A stretch of DNA of 64,000 bases, from NCBI RefSeq assembly GCF_011762005.1, contig NZ_JAASQU010000001.1:1-64000 (forward strand). The letters are read 5' to 3'. Positions 17,019 through 26,567 of this stretch are shown here, piece after piece (the first letter of the stretch is position 1; every line of letters begins with the position of its first letter). The position numbers and the translations under genes are program-made. This DNA is from Qipengyuania flava. Lineage in GTDB: Bacteria > Pseudomonadota > Alphaproteobacteria > Sphingomonadales > Sphingomonadaceae. Under the pieces are notes generated by a model. It had not been told where the DNA came from. It ran no database searches and saw only the letters and a program-made list of their open reading frames with translations.

Positions 17019-17698
17019 CTGAACCCCGAACCCTGCGGATCGATATCTGGTCCGATGTCATGTGCCCGTGGTGCCTCGTCGGCTGGGGCAGCCTGCAGAA
17101 GGGGCTGGAACAGCTCGAGGGCGAGATCGAGGCCGATATCCGCTGGCATGCCTTCGAGCTCAATCCCGACATGGCACCCGAGGGCGAAGAACGCACCGCG
17201 CATATCGCGCGCAAATACGGCACCACCACCGAACAGTCGAAGGCTGTGCAGGGACGCATGCGCGAAGCGGCGGACAATGCGGGTGTCTCGCTCGATTACG
17301 AGGGCGGCGAGCCCGAACCCGCGGGAATGATGTGGAACACCTTCGCCGCGCACAAGCTGCTGACCTGGGCGGGCGAAGAACACGGCCCGGTGCGGCAGAC
17401 CGCGCTCAAGCTTGCGCTGTTCCGCGCGCATTTCAACCAGCGCCGCGCGCTGGGCGACGAGGCGGTCCTGCTCGACATTGCCGAAGAAGAAGGGTTCGAG
17501 CGCGACGCGGCCGCTGCTGCGCTGGCGAGCGAGGAATGGGGGCGCAAGGTCCGCGCCGAACAACAGGCGGCATGGGATCTCAACATCACCGGCGTGCCCG
17601 CGATGATCGTGGAGAACAAGTTCATGATTCCCGGCGCGCAGCCCGCTGAAGCCTATGCCGATGCGCTTCGCCGGGTGGCGGAGAAAACTGCCGCCTGA
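17015..17698 (+). CDS. FrnE-like DsbA family oxidoreductase
   Basis: The 227-aa cytoplasmic protein (no signal peptide) has the DSBA-like fold with CPWC in DVMCPWCLVGW and the cis-proline segment ITGVPAMIV. FrnE-type proteins are thiol oxidoreductases implicated in oxidative stress or polyketide modification. It is translationally coupled to nudC. A strong hairpin follows its stop codon. Confidence 0.88.
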   Translation: MTEPRTLRIDIWSDVMCPWCLVGWGSLQKGLEQLEGEIEADIRWHAFELNPDMAPEGEERTAHIARKYGTTTEQSKAVQGRMREAADNAGVSLDYEGGEPEPAGMMWNTFAAHKLLTWAGEEHGPVRQTALKLALFRAHFNQRRALGDEAVLLDIAEEEGFERDAAAAALASEEWGRKVRAEQQAAWDLNITGVPAMIVENKFMIPGAQPAEAYADALRRVAEKTAA

Positions 17699-17705
17699 AC
17701 GCAAA

Positions 17706-17729
17706 CGCCCCGCCGGTTAGGGCGGGGCG
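17706..17729. terminator. Hairpin between convergent genes
   Basis: A perfect 9-bp stem (CGCCCCGCC/GGCGGGGCG) with a six-base loop stands just after the frnE-like gene. The flanking T run is weak on either strand (CGTTTG on the minus strand), so it is a likely but not ideal bidirectional terminator. Confidence 0.6.
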
Positions 17730-17755
17730 CTGCATGGTCGTTCGCGAGCGGGTGG

Positions 17756-17998
17756 TCAGCCGCGTGAATCCTGCATCGCGGCGAGCGTCTTGCCGCCCTT
17801 TTGCGCGTCCTGCGCGGGATTGTCCGCACCGGTTTCGGGCTCGCGATTGTCGGGATCGGTCGCGCGGTTCAGTTCGCCGCGCTTGCCGACCTGGCGGTTC
17901 ACTTCGCCACCGGCCGAGCCTTGCTGCGAAGGGGTTGCCCCCTCGGTCATCTCGGCGATCAACTCGTTGTCGGGATGGCGTGATTGACGTTCGGGCAT
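17756..17998 (-). CDS. Small hydrophilic protein, 80 aa
   Basis: The product begins MPERQSRHPDNELIAEM and is rich in Gln, Asn, Asp, Gly and Arg with no hydrophobic core, so it is probably disordered. GGAG lies eight bases before the ATG at 17998. No named family is recognised; the composition (repeated N-R, D-P, G-G) resembles small stress-type hydrophilins, but this is only a compositional remark. It lies downstream of the chemoreceptor on the same strand. Confidence 0.6.
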   Translation of the reverse strand: MPERQSRHPDNELIAEMTEGATPSQQGSAGGEVNRQVGKRGELNRATDPDNREPETGADNPAQDAQKGGKTLAAMQDSRG

Positions 17999-18060
17999 AG
18001 TGTTTCTCCTTTGCCCAACCAATGGCTCGCCCCCGCCGGATGTTCCGAGACGATTCGGGC

Positions 18061-19860
18061 TCAGGCGGCGCGCACCGATTCCACGAATTGCCGCGAGCGC
18101 GTATCCAGCCCATGCGCGGTTGCGTCGAGCTGGTCCGCCGACACCAGCACCTGCTCGGCCGCGGCACCCGTGCCGCGCGCCATGTCGGCGATCTGCGCCA
18201 GATTGCTGCCGACCGCGTCCACGCCGTTTGCCGCAAGATCGAGATTGCGCGCCAGTTCGCGGCTCGACAAGGACTGTTCGTCCACCGCCTGCGCAATCGC
18301 GGTGGCGGTCATCTCGACTTCGCGGATGCGTTCGCCGATCCGGGCCAGCGCCTCGCCGCTCTCGCGCGTCACCGCCTGCATGCCGACGATCCGGCAGCCG
18401 ACATCGCCGGTCGCCGCGCGCGTCTGCCGGGCCAGTTCCTTGACCTCGCTCGCCACCACCGCGAAGCCGCGCCCCGCCTCGCCACCGCGCGCCGCCTCGA
18501 TCGAGGCGTTAAGCGCGAGCAAATTGGTGCGGTCGGCGATCGCCCCGATCATGTCGACCACTTCGCCGATTTCTTCCGCCACCCTAGCCAGTTCGGCCAT
18601 CTTGCGATCGGCGGTATCGGCGGTCTCGCGCGCATCCTGCACCATGCCTGCCGAATTGCCCGCCTGCCGTCCGATCTCGGCGATCGACATGGCGAACTGG
18701 TCGCTCGCGGATGCGGCGGCGGTCACGCCGACCTGCGTTTCCTTCATGTCGCGCGCGACTTGTTCGACGAAGCCGATGGTGCGCGTCGCGCCGCCCGCCA
18801 TGTCGCTCGAGGTCGCCTGCAGTTCGCGTGCGGCCTGCGCCACGCTGCCGACGGCTTCGCCCACGCCGCCCTGGAAATTGTCGACCAGCCGGCGCAGCAC
18901 GGCATTCTGCTCCGCGCGCGCCTTGCGCTGCAACTCGGCCAGCGCATCGGCGCTTTCACGGAACACCGCCAGCGCGCGCGCCATGGCACCGATCTCGTCC
19001 TCGCGCCCGGTGGCGGGAATGGTGATCGACCGGTCGCCGTCCGCCAGCCGTGTCATCGCGCCGGTGATCTCGGACAGGGAACCGGACACCTGGCGCGACA
19101 ATCCGCGCGCGCCCGCGACAACCAGCGCGATGCACCCCGCGATCATCGTCAGCGCCAGCATGATTGCCCATGTACCCAGCGTGTCGAGCGCCTGTTGTGC
19201 GGCATCGGCCTGCAGCCGGAGCGCGGTCTCGATATCCGCGGCCTGGCTGGCAAGCTGGCTGCCCGATATGTCGATCGCGTTGGCCAGTGCGTCGCCCGTC
19301 GGCGAGGGGCCATGCGCCTCGATCGAGGCCTGCAGCGCGCGCAGTTCGGGATCGAATCCCTCGACCTGCGTGACCAGCCATTCCATCTGTTCGCGCGACT
19401 GGCTGCCACCGCCGTCGAGCGCGATCGTCGCGTCGATCTCGCTGCGCGCCTGGTCGAGCGTGGCGCGCGCCGAGGTCATCATCTGCGGTTCGCCCCCCGC
19501 GGCATAGCGCGAGGCATAATAGCGGCTTTCGGCAATCGAGGTCGCCAGCTGCGAAGCGGCAAGCGCGCGCGAAGCGCTGACCGCGGCGTCACCCGCGCGT
19601 GCCGAGAGCATCGCCAGCGTCCCGCCCAGAAGCAGTCCGAGCAACGCGAGCAGCAGCGTGAAGGAAGTCGCGAAGATGTGGACCTTGCCCGCGATGCTCG
19701 CGCGCATATGCGACACTCGTTCGAACCATCCGCGCCGCGGGGCGCGCCCGGCCCGTGCGGAAGGCGGGCGGCCGGCCAATTCGGGGGGCGGGGGGGCGAC
19801 ATCGGCCTCGCGAACGAAGGTATCGACGAAATTCGGAAGGGTGGTCATCGGGCAAACCAT
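18061..19860 (-). CDS. Methyl-accepting chemotaxis protein
   Basis: The 599-aa receptor has a Pro-rich cytoplasmic N-tail (about 1-55), TM1 (about 61-85), a helical periplasmic sensor (about 86-228), TM2 (about 230-251), a HAMP domain (about 255-310) and a long signalling coiled coil with the conserved hairpin tip [18 protein letters not shown] at about 440-458. It would signal to CheA/CheW; no che genes are in the window. An alternative start is ATG 19848. No clear ribosome site precedes either start. The ligand is unknown. Confidence 0.9.
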   Translation of the reverse strand: MVCPMTTLPNFVDTFVREADVAPPPPELAGRPPSARAGRAPRRGWFERVSHMRASIAGKVHIFATSFTLLLALLGLLLGGTLAMLSARAGDAAVSASRALAASQLATSIAESRYYASRYAAGGEPQMMTSARATLDQARSEIDATIALDGGGSQSREQMEWLVTQVEGFDPELRALQASIEAHGPSPTGDALANAIDISGSQLASQAADIETALRLQADAAQQALDTLGTWAIMLALTMIAGCIALVVAGARGLSRQVSGSLSEITGAMTRLADGDRSITIPATGREDEIGAMARALAVFRESADALAELQRKARAEQNAVLRRLVDNFQGGVGEAVGSVAQAARELQATSSDMAGGATRTIGFVEQVARDMKETQVGVTAAASASDQFAMSIAEIGRQAGNSAGMVQDARETADTADRKMAELARVAEEIGEVVDMIGAIADRTNLLALNASIEAARGGEAGRGFAVVASEVKELARQTRAATGDVGCRIVGMQAVTRESGEALARIGERIREVEMTATAIAQAVDEQSLSSRELARNLDLAANGVDAVGSNLAQIADMARGTGAAAEQVLVSADQLDATAHGLDTRSRQFVESVRAA

Positions 19861-20017
19861 GCGATTGGCGGTGGGCCCCGGTTAAGCGCCGGCTCTTACC
19901 AACGCGTAAACCACGAATGAGAAAGTGCTATAAAACCAATGACTTAATTCGGAAACCTCGCGGTCGCGCCGATGTCACAATGCTTTGATTTCAGGTGCTT
20001 GGGCCGAAAGGTGCGGT

Positions 20018-20407
20018 TCAAATCAGGCCCAGCCGCTCCAGCTTGCCTGCCAGCTTGCCCGGAAGGGCATCGCCGATGTCCTCGCCCGGTGCCAGGTCGC
20101 GCGGCGGTTCGCCCTTGAGATAGCGCCAGCCTTGATGCGCGCGCTTGGGACGCGGGTGTACACGAACCAGTTCGGGTTTGAGGTCGATCGACCAGCGCCC
20201 GTCGCTGGTCTCGCTGAAACCGAGAATCTCGCTCCGCGCGACGATGCTGTGCTGGTGGATCCAGTAGAGCGAGCCGCCAATGCATTCTTCCCATTTGGTC
20301 GGGCGATAGCGCGTGGTCAGATTGGGGCTGCGCCGCGCGGCATACCAGTTCTCGATATCGCCATAGCTTTGCGCACCGAAAGCGATCTTGGTCAGGTTGA
20401 GCGGCAT
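20018..20407 (-). CDS. DUF1489 family protein
   Basis: The 129-aa protein (MPLNLTKIAFG...GGSLYWI...PELVRVHPRP...HQGWRYLKGEPPRDL) matches the DUF1489 pattern found almost only in alphaproteobacteria. Function is unknown. It is likely cytoplasmic, with conserved aromatic and basic residues. The ATG at 20407 gives the normal family length; the extension to 20515 has no family resemblance. Confidence 0.85.
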   Translation of the reverse strand: MPLNLTKIAFGAQSYGDIENWYAARRSPNLTTRYRPTKWEECIGGSLYWIHQHSIVARSEILGFSETSDGRWSIDLKPELVRVHPRPKRAHQGWRYLKGEPPRDLAPGEDIGDALPGKLAGKLERLGLI

Positions 20408-20742
20408 GGGGCGTGATGTAGCGCTTCGCCCCCATATCTCAACCATGCGGGATGGCGGGCGATGTTTCCTGACACGTCGGCCCGGACTTGATCCGGGGCC
20501 GGTGCTTCGTTTCACCGGGTGCGCGAAGCCAAGCAGCCCCGACCCCGGATCAAGTCCGGGGTGACGCGATGGGGGGAGGCAAACTCACTGCTTTCCTACG
20601 CCGACCCGCCACTGGCAGGATGCACCCCATGCGCGCATCTCTACCCCTCCAGGTCAAGCATTTCCGCGGTTTCGCAGCGCAGCAACCACCCGCAGCTTTT
20701 TTCGCCCTGGACCGTGTAACACCCGGTCCATGTCTCGGATGG
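20408..20742. other. Intergenic region between DUF1489 and mgtE
   Basis: This 335-base spacer holds the large inverted repeat at 20481-20561 and no convincing gene. On the minus strand, directly after the mgtE stop, the mgtE frame stays open for another 33 codons (20641-20742) with three cysteines and protein-like composition. It has no start codon of its own. GGAGGGG followed by an ATG at about 20630 (minus) opens only 17 codons. Confidence 0.5.
20481..20561. repeat. Inverted repeat made of two self-palindromic arms
   Basis: CCCGGACTTGATCCGGGG (20481-20498) is repeated in inverted orientation as CCCCGGATCAAGTCCGGG (from 20543), 18 bp perfect, 44 bases apart. Each arm is itself a palindrome with a short loop (CCCGGA/TCCGGG). 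This looks like an intergenic repeat family of the kind common in sphingomonad genomes; it could fold as one long or two short hairpins at the end of the DUF1489/mgtE spacer. Confidence 0.75.
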
Positions 20743-22203
20743 TCAGCCCACGATCCCGCTCGCGACCGCAAGGCCGAGGAAGGCGAAAAAGCCCATCGAA
20801 TCGGTGATCATGGTCACGAACACGCTGCTCGCCACCGCCGGGTCCTGGTCGAGCCGCTCGAACGCGACCGGGACCAGCACGCCGGCCAGTCCCGCCGTGA
20901 TGACATTGATGACCATTGCCAGCGCGATCACGCCGCCGAGCATGGGGGTGAAGATCACGCCCGTGGCCAGCCCGACAAGTACGGCGATGGTCAGCCCGTT
21001 GAGCACCGCCACGCGGATCTCGCGCATCAATATGCGCCGTGTGTTGCTGCGCGTGAGCTGGTTGGTCGCGATCGCGCGGACGGTCACCGCCATCGTCTGC
21101 GTACCCGCATTGCCGCCGATGCTGGCTACGATCGGCATCAGCACCGCCAGCGCGACCAGTTGCTCGATCGCGGCGCCGAACAGCGCGATGATCAGGCTGG
21201 CGATCAGCGCGGTGCCCAGATTGGCGACCAGCCAGCGCACGCGCGCCGAATAGGCCTCGCGGATCGGCTCGTTGATGTCGCCTTCGCCCGCACCGCTCAT
21301 CAGCAGCGCGTCCTCGCCGGCTTCCTCGGAAATGATGTGGACAACGTCGTCCACTGTCATCTGGCCGACCAGCCGCTCGTTCTCGTCGACCACCGCGGCG
21401 CTGATGAGATTGTACTTCTGGAACATCAGCCCGACCTCTTCCTGGTCGAGCGTCACCGGGACCAGCGTCTGGTCGCGCTTCATCACGTCGGCCAGCGGGA
21501 TGCTGCGCGGCGCGCGCAGCACCCAGCTGAGCGCGCAGGTGCCGACCGGATGGTGCTTCTCGTCGACGACGAACACTTCGTAGAACTCGTCGGGCAGGTC
21601 GCGCCCTTCGCGCAGGAAATCGATCAAATCGCCCACGGTCAGATGCTCGGGCACCGCCACGAAATCGCGGCTCATCAGGCGGCCCGCGGTCTCCTCGGGA
21701 TAGGAAAGCGCGGACTGGATGGCGATCCGGTCCTCGAGCTCGACCTCGGCCAGGATGGCGCGCTGGTCGGCCTCGTCGAGATCCTCGATCAGCTGGACCG
21801 CGTCGTCGGTCTCTAGCTGGTCGACGATCTGCGCCACCGCCTCGGGCGGCAGCGCTTCCATCATGTCCTCGCGGACATAATCGTTGAGTTCGGCGACGAC
21901 TTCGGAAGTCATCAGGTCGGTGATCGCCGCCGCCAGCTGGTAGCGCTGTTCGCGCTCGAACAATTCGAGCAGGTCGGCGATGTCGGCCGGGTGCAGCGGT
22001 TCGACCAGCTCGTACACCGCCTTGGTGTCACCCGCTTCGAGCGCCTGCTCGACCGCGTCGACATATTCGCGCTTGAGCGTGTTCTCCTCGTCCATGCGCT
22101 CGTCGTCGATGCGGTCGTCGGGACGCGCTTCGCCCATGTCCTCTTCGCCCGGCGGATCGGCCAGCATCACGTCGTCGTCGGGGAGGCGGCTGTCGTCGGC
22201 CAT
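20743..22203 (-). CDS. mgtE: Magnesium transporter MgtE
   Basis: The 486-aa protein has the full MgtE layout: an acidic N-tail, an MgtE N domain of helical repeats (HPADIADLLELFEREQR), two CBS domains (about 170-290), a connecting helix, and five TM helices in the last 180 residues with the pore signature IVASIGGNAGTQT. It is a Mg2+ channel gated by cytosolic Mg2+ bound to the acidic domains. ATG 22203 gives an N-terminus rich in Asp/Glu. A CTAGGC/GCCTAG repeat lies just upstream at 22213-22227. Confidence 0.95.
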   Translation of the reverse strand: MADDSRLPDDDVMLADPPGEEDMGEARPDDRIDDERMDEENTLKREYVDAVEQALEAGDTKAVYELVEPLHPADIADLLELFEREQRYQLAAAITDLMTSEVVAELNDYVREDMMEALPPEAVAQIVDQLETDDAVQLIEDLDEADQRAILAEVELEDRIAIQSALSYPEETAGRLMSRDFVAVPEHLTVGDLIDFLREGRDLPDEFYEVFVVDEKHHPVGTCALSWVLRAPRSIPLADVMKRDQTLVPVTLDQEEVGLMFQKYNLISAAVVDENERLVGQMTVDDVVHIISEEAGEDALLMSGAGEGDINEPIREAYSARVRWLVANLGTALIASLIIALFGAAIEQLVALAVLMPIVASIGGNAGTQTMAVTVRAIATNQLTRSNTRRILMREIRVAVLNGLTIAVLVGLATGVIFTPMLGGVIALAMVINVITAGLAGVLVPVAFERLDQDPAVASSVFVTMITDSMGFFAFLGLAVASGIVG

Positions 22204-22212
22204 AGGCCCGCT

Positions 22213-22227
22213 CTAGGCAGCGCCTAG
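22213..22227. promoter_or_regulatory. Short palindrome between mgtE and ppiB
   Basis: CTAGGCAGCGCCTAG is a perfect 6-3-6 inverted repeat ten bases upstream of the mgtE start, in the divergent mgtE/ppiB spacer. It may be an operator or part of the mgtE leader; nothing else supports it. Confidence 0.3.
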
Positions 22228-22316
22228 CGAAAAGCAAGCCGTGACAGGGACGTCATGCCTGCTACAGAGCCGCCAGAACGTGAACCCACGGACCTGAACA
22301 ACCGGAGATACTGACA

Positions 22317-22778
22317 ATGGCTGAAAAGCTGACCTTCACCCTCGACACCGGCGACGGCGAAAACAAGGACGTCGTGATCAAGCTGCGTCCCGACCTTGCC
22401 CCCGGCCATGTCGAGCGCATCACCACGCTGGCCGGCGAAGGCTTCTACGACGGCGTCGTCTTCCACCGCGTGATTCCCGGCTTCATGGCGCAGGGCGGCG
22501 ATCCGACCGGCACCGGCATGGGCGGCAGCGACAAGCCCGACCTCAAGGCGGAATTCAACAGCGAACCGCACACGCGCGGCACCTGCTCGATGGCCCGCAC
22601 CCAGGTGCCCGACAGCGCCAACAGCCAGTTCTTCATCTGCTTCGACGATGCCGAATTCCTCGACGGCCAGTACACCGTCTGGGGCCAGGTCGAAAGCGGC
22701 ATGGACCACATCGATGCGCTGCCCAAGGGCGAACCGCCGGCAAACCCGGGCAAGATCGTCAAGGCGACCGTGGCGTAA
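22317..22778 (+). CDS. ppiB: Peptidyl-prolyl cis-trans isomerase, cyclophilin type
   Basis: The 153-aa cytoplasmic cyclophilin has FHRVIPGFMAQGGDPTGTG with the catalytic Arg and Phe, the QFFICF block and the WGQVESGMD block. It speeds X-Pro isomerisation in folding proteins. No signal peptide is present. The gene stands alone and ends in a clear intrinsic terminator. Confidence 0.95.
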   Translation: MAEKLTFTLDTGDGENKDVVIKLRPDLAPGHVERITTLAGEGFYDGVVFHRVIPGFMAQGGDPTGTGMGGSDKPDLKAEFNSEPHTRGTCSMARTQVPDSANSQFFICFDDAEFLDGQYTVWGQVESGMDHIDALPKGEPPANPGKIVKATVA

Positions 22779-22801
22779 TTTTCGCCGAGATCGCAATGGG
22801 G

Positions 22802-22826
22802 AAGGGCGGCCACGAGCCGCCCTTTT
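22802..22826 (+). terminator. Intrinsic terminator of ppiB
   Basis: AAGGGCGGC, loop CACGA, GCCGCCCTT, followed by TT: a stem of seven G/C pairs plus two A/T pairs running into a T run of four, 23 bases after the ppiB stop. Confidence 0.85.
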
Positions 22827-22867
22827 CATTGAAAGGGCCAATCTCATCGGGTAATTGGCTGCCACTT

Positions 22868-22954
22868 ATGAAACCGACCAATTCCCCCAAACCCTACGGG
22901 GTCCGGACCTTCGGTTGTCGTATGGACGTTCACGAGGGCGAGTGCCTGGCCTAG
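22868..22954 (+). pseudogene. Diverged 28-codon copy of the miaB start
   Basis: Starting exactly at an ATG, this stretch repeats the first 28 codons of miaB (23963 onward) and ends in TAG. The first 23 nucleotides are identical. Over 28 residues 18 match, and most differences are conservative (Lys/Arg, Ser/Thr, Asn/Asp, Tyr/His, Asp/Glu, Met/Leu). The MTTase cysteine in FGC is retained. There is no Shine-Dalgarno site, and nothing of miaB remains after the stop. It lies between the ppiB terminator and the lipase gene. Either a decaying partial duplication or a short translated element; I favour a remnant. Confidence 0.75.
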
Positions 22955-22976
22955 GTGCCAGGGGCTGTGATCTGAC

Positions 22977-23927
22977 GTGAAGCTACGCCGCCTGGCTTGT
23001 GCGATTTTGCCGCTCGCTCTGACCGCCTGCGTTACCTATCCCGATATCTCGCAATCGCGCTCGCCGTGCCGGATGGAGCCGGGCGGGTGGTGCGGCTTCG
23101 TGCGCGAGGCGGCTGTCGAGGCGTGGCCCTTCGCGGTGGCTGCGACCAATGCCTATACCGGCGATCACGATGTGTTCGCCGAACTGGGCGCGACGCTGGC
23201 CCGGCTCGAGCGGCTCGAGATCGACGCGGAAGCCGCGGACAAGGGCTTCGGCTACGAGCTCTTCGCGCAATACCGCGAGAACGAGGGCGGGGAGCGCGTG
23301 CTGGCAGCGCGTATCCTCTCGTTCCGCGGGACCGATTTCAACGGCCTGACCGACATCTTCTACGGCACGCTGCGCAGCGACCAGATCGAACTGGCGCTGG
23401 CAGCCTTCGAGGCCGAGCGCGCGCGTCCCGAATTCGGCGACGGCGTGCCATGGGTGGTCGCCGGCCATTCGCTCGGCGGCGCGCTGGCGACCGAAATCTC
23501 GGTCCGTTACCCCGAAGTGCGCGCCTATATGTTCAACACCTCGCCCTTCTATCGCAGCGACGGCATGACCAACGACATCCGGCGCACGGTCTTCAACGAG
23601 CGCGGCGAAATCCTGCGGCGCTTCGCGCGCTTCGACGAGGCACCCGCGGCGGAAGCCTTCACGCTCAACTGCGGGCCACGCGAAAGCACCTTCGCCAAGC
23701 ACAAGATCCGCCCACTGGCCGACTGCATCACCTGGATCGCCGCCTATGGGAGCAAGGATGCCGCCGCCGTTATCAACGCCAACGCCGACAGCCCCATGCC
23801 GGTACGAAAGCCGCTGGTCGAATGCGGGCCCGCGGACAAGGTGCACCCGGGCCCCGGCTACCGCGAAAGCGAACCCTGCGTGCACCAGTCGCGGCGCGGC
23901 GACGAGGCCGATAGCGAGTCCGATTGA
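22977..23927 (+). CDS. Lipase-like (class 3) alpha/beta hydrolase lipoprotein
   Basis: A 316-aa protein with a lipoprotein signal ending LTAC (Cys18) and an alpha/beta hydrolase core. The nucleophile elbow is GHSLGGALA, preceded by the class 3 lipase segment [11 protein letters not shown] that forms the oxyanion region. Asp and His of the triad lie in the C-terminal half but cannot be assigned by eye. It starts at GTG 22977, so it would act at the cell envelope. The substrate is unknown. It is followed closely by miaB. Confidence 0.75.
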   Translation: MKLRRLACAILPLALTACVTYPDISQSRSPCRMEPGGWCGFVREAAVEAWPFAVAATNAYTGDHDVFAELGATLARLERLEIDAEAADKGFGYELFAQYRENEGGERVLAARILSFRGTDFNGLTDIFYGTLRSDQIELALAAFEAERARPEFGDGVPWVVAGHSLGGALATEISVRYPEVRAYMFNTSPFYRSDGMTNDIRRTVFNERGEILRRFARFDEAPAAEAFTLNCGPRESTFAKHKIRPLADCITWIAAYGSKDAAAVINANADSPMPVRKPLVECGPADKVHPGPGYRESEPCVHQSRRGDEADSESD

Positions 23928-23962
23928 ACACGCGCGCGCTTCGGGCTAAAGGCGCGGACCTC

Positions 23963-25303
23963 ATGAAACCGACCAATTCCCCCAAGACCTACCGGGTCAA
24001 GAGCTTCGGCTGCCAGATGAACGTCTATGACGGCGAGCGCATGGCCGAGATGCTCGGCGAACGCGGCATCGTGCCTGCGCCCGAGGGTGAAGATGCCGAC
24101 CTCGTCGTGCTCAACACCTGCCATATCCGCGAGAAGGCGGCCGAAAAGGTCTATTCGGACATCGGCCGCCTGACCAAGGGCAAGACGCAGGACAAGGCGC
24201 CGATGATCGCGGTCGCGGGCTGCGTCGCGCAGGCCGAGGGCGAAGAGATCATGGCGCGTGCGCCGGCGGTCAGCATGGTGGTCGGCCCGCAGGCCTATCA
24301 CCGCCTGCCCGAGATGCTCGACAGGGCGGTGCAGGGCGAGCGCGCGACTGACACCGACATGCCCGCGATCGCCAAGTTCGCGGCATTGCCCGAACGCAAG
24401 CGGACCAATCCGGCGAGCTTCCTCACCGTGCAGGAAGGCTGCGACAAGTTCTGCACCTATTGCGTGGTCCCCTATACCCGCGGCGCGGAAATCTCGCGCC
24501 CCTATGGCGATCTGGTTACCGAAGCGCGCAAGCTGGTCGACGCGGGCGCGAAGGAGATCACGCTGCTCGGCCAGAACGTCAGCGCGTGGAGCGGCGAGGA
24601 CGACAAGGGCCACACCGTTGGCCTTGCGGGGCTGATCCGCGACCTTGCGAAGGTCGATGGCCTCGCGCGGATCCGCTACACCACCAGCCACCCGGCCGAC
24701 ATGGACGACGATCTGATCGCCGCACATGGCGAGATCGACAAGCTGATGCCCTTCCTCCACCTGCCGGTGCAGGCGGGCAGCGACCGGGTGCTCAAGGCGA
24801 TGAACCGGAGCCACACCGCGGAAAGCTATCTGCGCCTGCTCGAACGGTTCCGCGCCGCGCGGCCCGACCTCGCGCTCTCGGGCGACTTCATCGTCGGCTT
24901 CCCCGGCGAAACCGATGCCGAATTCGAGGAAACGCTCATGCTGGTCGACGCGGTTGGGTATGCGCAGGCTTTCAGCTTCAAATACAGTCCGCGTCCCGGC
25001 ACTCCCGCCGCTTCGATGGAAGGGCAGGTGGCGAAAGAGGTCATGGACGATCGCCTCCAGCGCCTGCAGGCGGCCCTCAATCGCGACCAGTGGGCCTTCA
25101 ACCGCGCCACCGAAGGCCGCACCTGCGAAGTGCTGGTCGAACGCAAGGGCAAGCATCCGGGCCAGTGGCTGGGCAAGACGCCCTGGCTGCAAAGCGCCTG
25201 GTTCGAAGGCGATGTCGGGATCGGCGATCTCGTGCAGGTCGAACTGGTCGAGGCAGGGCCCAATTCGCTCGCCGGGCGGCTGCGCGAACGCGTCGCGGCC
25301 TGA
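23963..25303 (+). CDS. miaB: tRNA-2-methylthio-N6-dimethylallyladenosine synthase
   Basis: MiaB is a radical-SAM enzyme that adds a methylthio group at C2 of i6A37 in tRNAs reading UNN codons. The 446-aa protein has the MTTase N-domain cluster cysteines (FGCQMN, NTCHIRE, AGCVAQ), the radical SAM CxxxCxxC in [17 protein letters not shown], and a C-terminal TRAM domain. The ATG at 23963 (MKPTNSPK) is chosen over TTG 23924, which overlaps the lipase stop. It heads the gene string miaB-phoH-ybeY-corC. A partial copy of its start lies upstream. Confidence 0.97.
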   Translation: MKPTNSPKTYRVKSFGCQMNVYDGERMAEMLGERGIVPAPEGEDADLVVLNTCHIREKAAEKVYSDIGRLTKGKTQDKAPMIAVAGCVAQAEGEEIMARAPAVSMVVGPQAYHRLPEMLDRAVQGERATDTDMPAIAKFAALPERKRTNPASFLTVQEGCDKFCTYCVVPYTRGAEISRPYGDLVTEARKLVDAGAKEITLLGQNVSAWSGEDDKGHTVGLAGLIRDLAKVDGLARIRYTTSHPADMDDDLIAAHGEIDKLMPFLHLPVQAGSDRVLKAMNRSHTAESYLRLLERFRAARPDLALSGDFIVGFPGETDAEFEETLMLVDAVGYAQAFSFKYSPRPGTPAASMEGQVAKEVMDDRLQRLQAALNRDQWAFNRATEGRTCEVLVERKGKHPGQWLGKTPWLQSAWFEGDVGIGDLVQVELVEAGPNSLAGRLRERVAA

Positions 25304-25431
25304 CCTTTCGACAAGGATGACGGCGGCGAGACAAGGTGTCCGCCGCGTGACTTTCCACCGCCATCGCGCGGTGCGCCGCTTGCCTCTGCCCGGATGAAGC
25401 CTACATTCGGAGTCGCAAGCGAAAGGAGCAT

Positions 25432-26475
25432 ATGGCTCGCAAACCCGCACCGAAGGACACCACCGCCTTCACACCGCCGCCGTCCCCGCAGCGCGAAACG
25501 CGCCGCGCACAGGTCGACCTCAGTTTCGACAACCAGAGCCTGCTGGGCGCGCTGTTCGGCCAGTTCGACGCCAATCTGGTGCAGGTGGAGAACCGCCTCG
25601 GCGTGTTCATCGCCGCGCGTGGCAACGAACTGCATATCGAAGGGCCGGAGAACAGCGTCGCGCGTGCGCGCGATGTTTTGAAGGCGATGTACGATCGGCT
25701 GGCGATTGGTCAGGATCTCGACCAGGGCGCGATCGAGGCGCTTATCGCCATGTCGGACGAGCCGACGCTCGACGGTATCGTCGATGCCGATCCGGGCAAG
25801 GGCAAGGGCGGACCGCCGATCATGATCCGCACGCGGCGCAAGACGATCGTGCCGCGCAGCGCGATGCAGGCGACCTATATGCGCAGCCTGGTGCGCGACG
25901 ACATCATTTTCGCACTCGGCCCCGCGGGAACGGGCAAGACCTATCTCGCGGTGGCGCAGGCGGTGGCGCAGCTCGTTTCGGGCAGCGTGCAACGGCTGAT
26001 TCTCTCGCGCCCCGCGGTGGAGGCGGGGGAGAAGCTGGGCTTCCTGCCCGGTGACATGAAAGAGAAGGTCGATCCCTATCTGCGCCCGCTTTACGATGCG
26101 CTCTACGATTGCATGCCGCCCGAACAGGTCGAGCGGCGGCTGGCCTCGGGCGAGATCGAGATTGCGCCGATCGCCTTCATGCGCGGGCGCACGCTGGCCG
26201 ATGCCTTCGTCATCCTCGACGAAGCGCAGAACACCACGCGCGAACAGATGAAGATGTTCCTCACCCGCTTCGGCCAGAACAGCCGCATGGTCATCTGCGG
26301 CGATCCGCGGCAGGTCGATATTCCCGGTGGCGACGGCATGAGCGGGCTGGCCGATGCGGTTGGCAAGCTGGAAGGGGTGGAGGGCTTCGGCACCATCCGC
26401 TTCACCGCCGCCGATGTGGTGCGCCACCCGATCGTGGGTCGCATCGTCGAGGCTTACGAGGGGCCGAGCTCCTAG
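25432..26475 (+). CDS. PhoH family ATPase
   Basis: A 347-aa PhoH-like protein with an N-terminal KH-like region and a P-loop ATPase: Walker A GPAGTGKT, Walker B VILDEAQN, and the [16 protein letters not shown] motif. PhoH proteins are linked to RNA metabolism, and their position next to ybeY is conserved in many bacteria. The ATG at 25432 follows AAAGGAG. Confidence 0.93.
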   Translation: MARKPAPKDTTAFTPPPSPQRETRRAQVDLSFDNQSLLGALFGQFDANLVQVENRLGVFIAARGNELHIEGPENSVARARDVLKAMYDRLAIGQDLDQGAIEALIAMSDEPTLDGIVDADPGKGKGGPPIMIRTRRKTIVPRSAMQATYMRSLVRDDIIFALGPAGTGKTYLAVAQAVAQLVSGSVQRLILSRPAVEAGEKLGFLPGDMKEKVDPYLRPLYDALYDCMPPEQVERRLASGEIEIAPIAFMRGRTLADAFVILDEAQNTTREQMKMFLTRFGQNSRMVICGDPRQVDIPGGDGMSGLADAVGKLEGVEGFGTIRFTAADVVRHPIVGRIVEAYEGPSS

Positions 26476-26479
26476 GGCG

Positions 26480-26556
26480 GTCATTGCGAGGAGCCGCAGG
26501 CGACGCGGCAATCCAGATCGTGCGGGACTGGATTGCGTCGCTGCGCTCGCAATGAC
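26480..26556. repeat. REP-like intergenic palindromic element
   Basis: GTCATTGCGAG at 26480 and CTCGCAATGAC at 26546 form perfect 11-bp outer arms; inner arms CAATCCAG and CTGGATTG pair as well. The whole 77-bp unit can fold into a long hairpin between phoH and ybeY. A half unit with the same sequence start lies at 46715. These sequences recall an intergenic repeat family widespread in alphaproteobacteria. The ybeY ribosome site begins one base after the element. Confidence 0.85.
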
Positions 26557-26567
26557 AGGTGGATCAT

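Noticed and set aside
20015..20024. GGTTCAAATC, a T-arm-like string suggesting a tRNA
   Set aside because: The flanking bases do not pair as a T stem, no acceptor or anticodon arms can be drawn, and the string lies over the DUF1489 stop codon.
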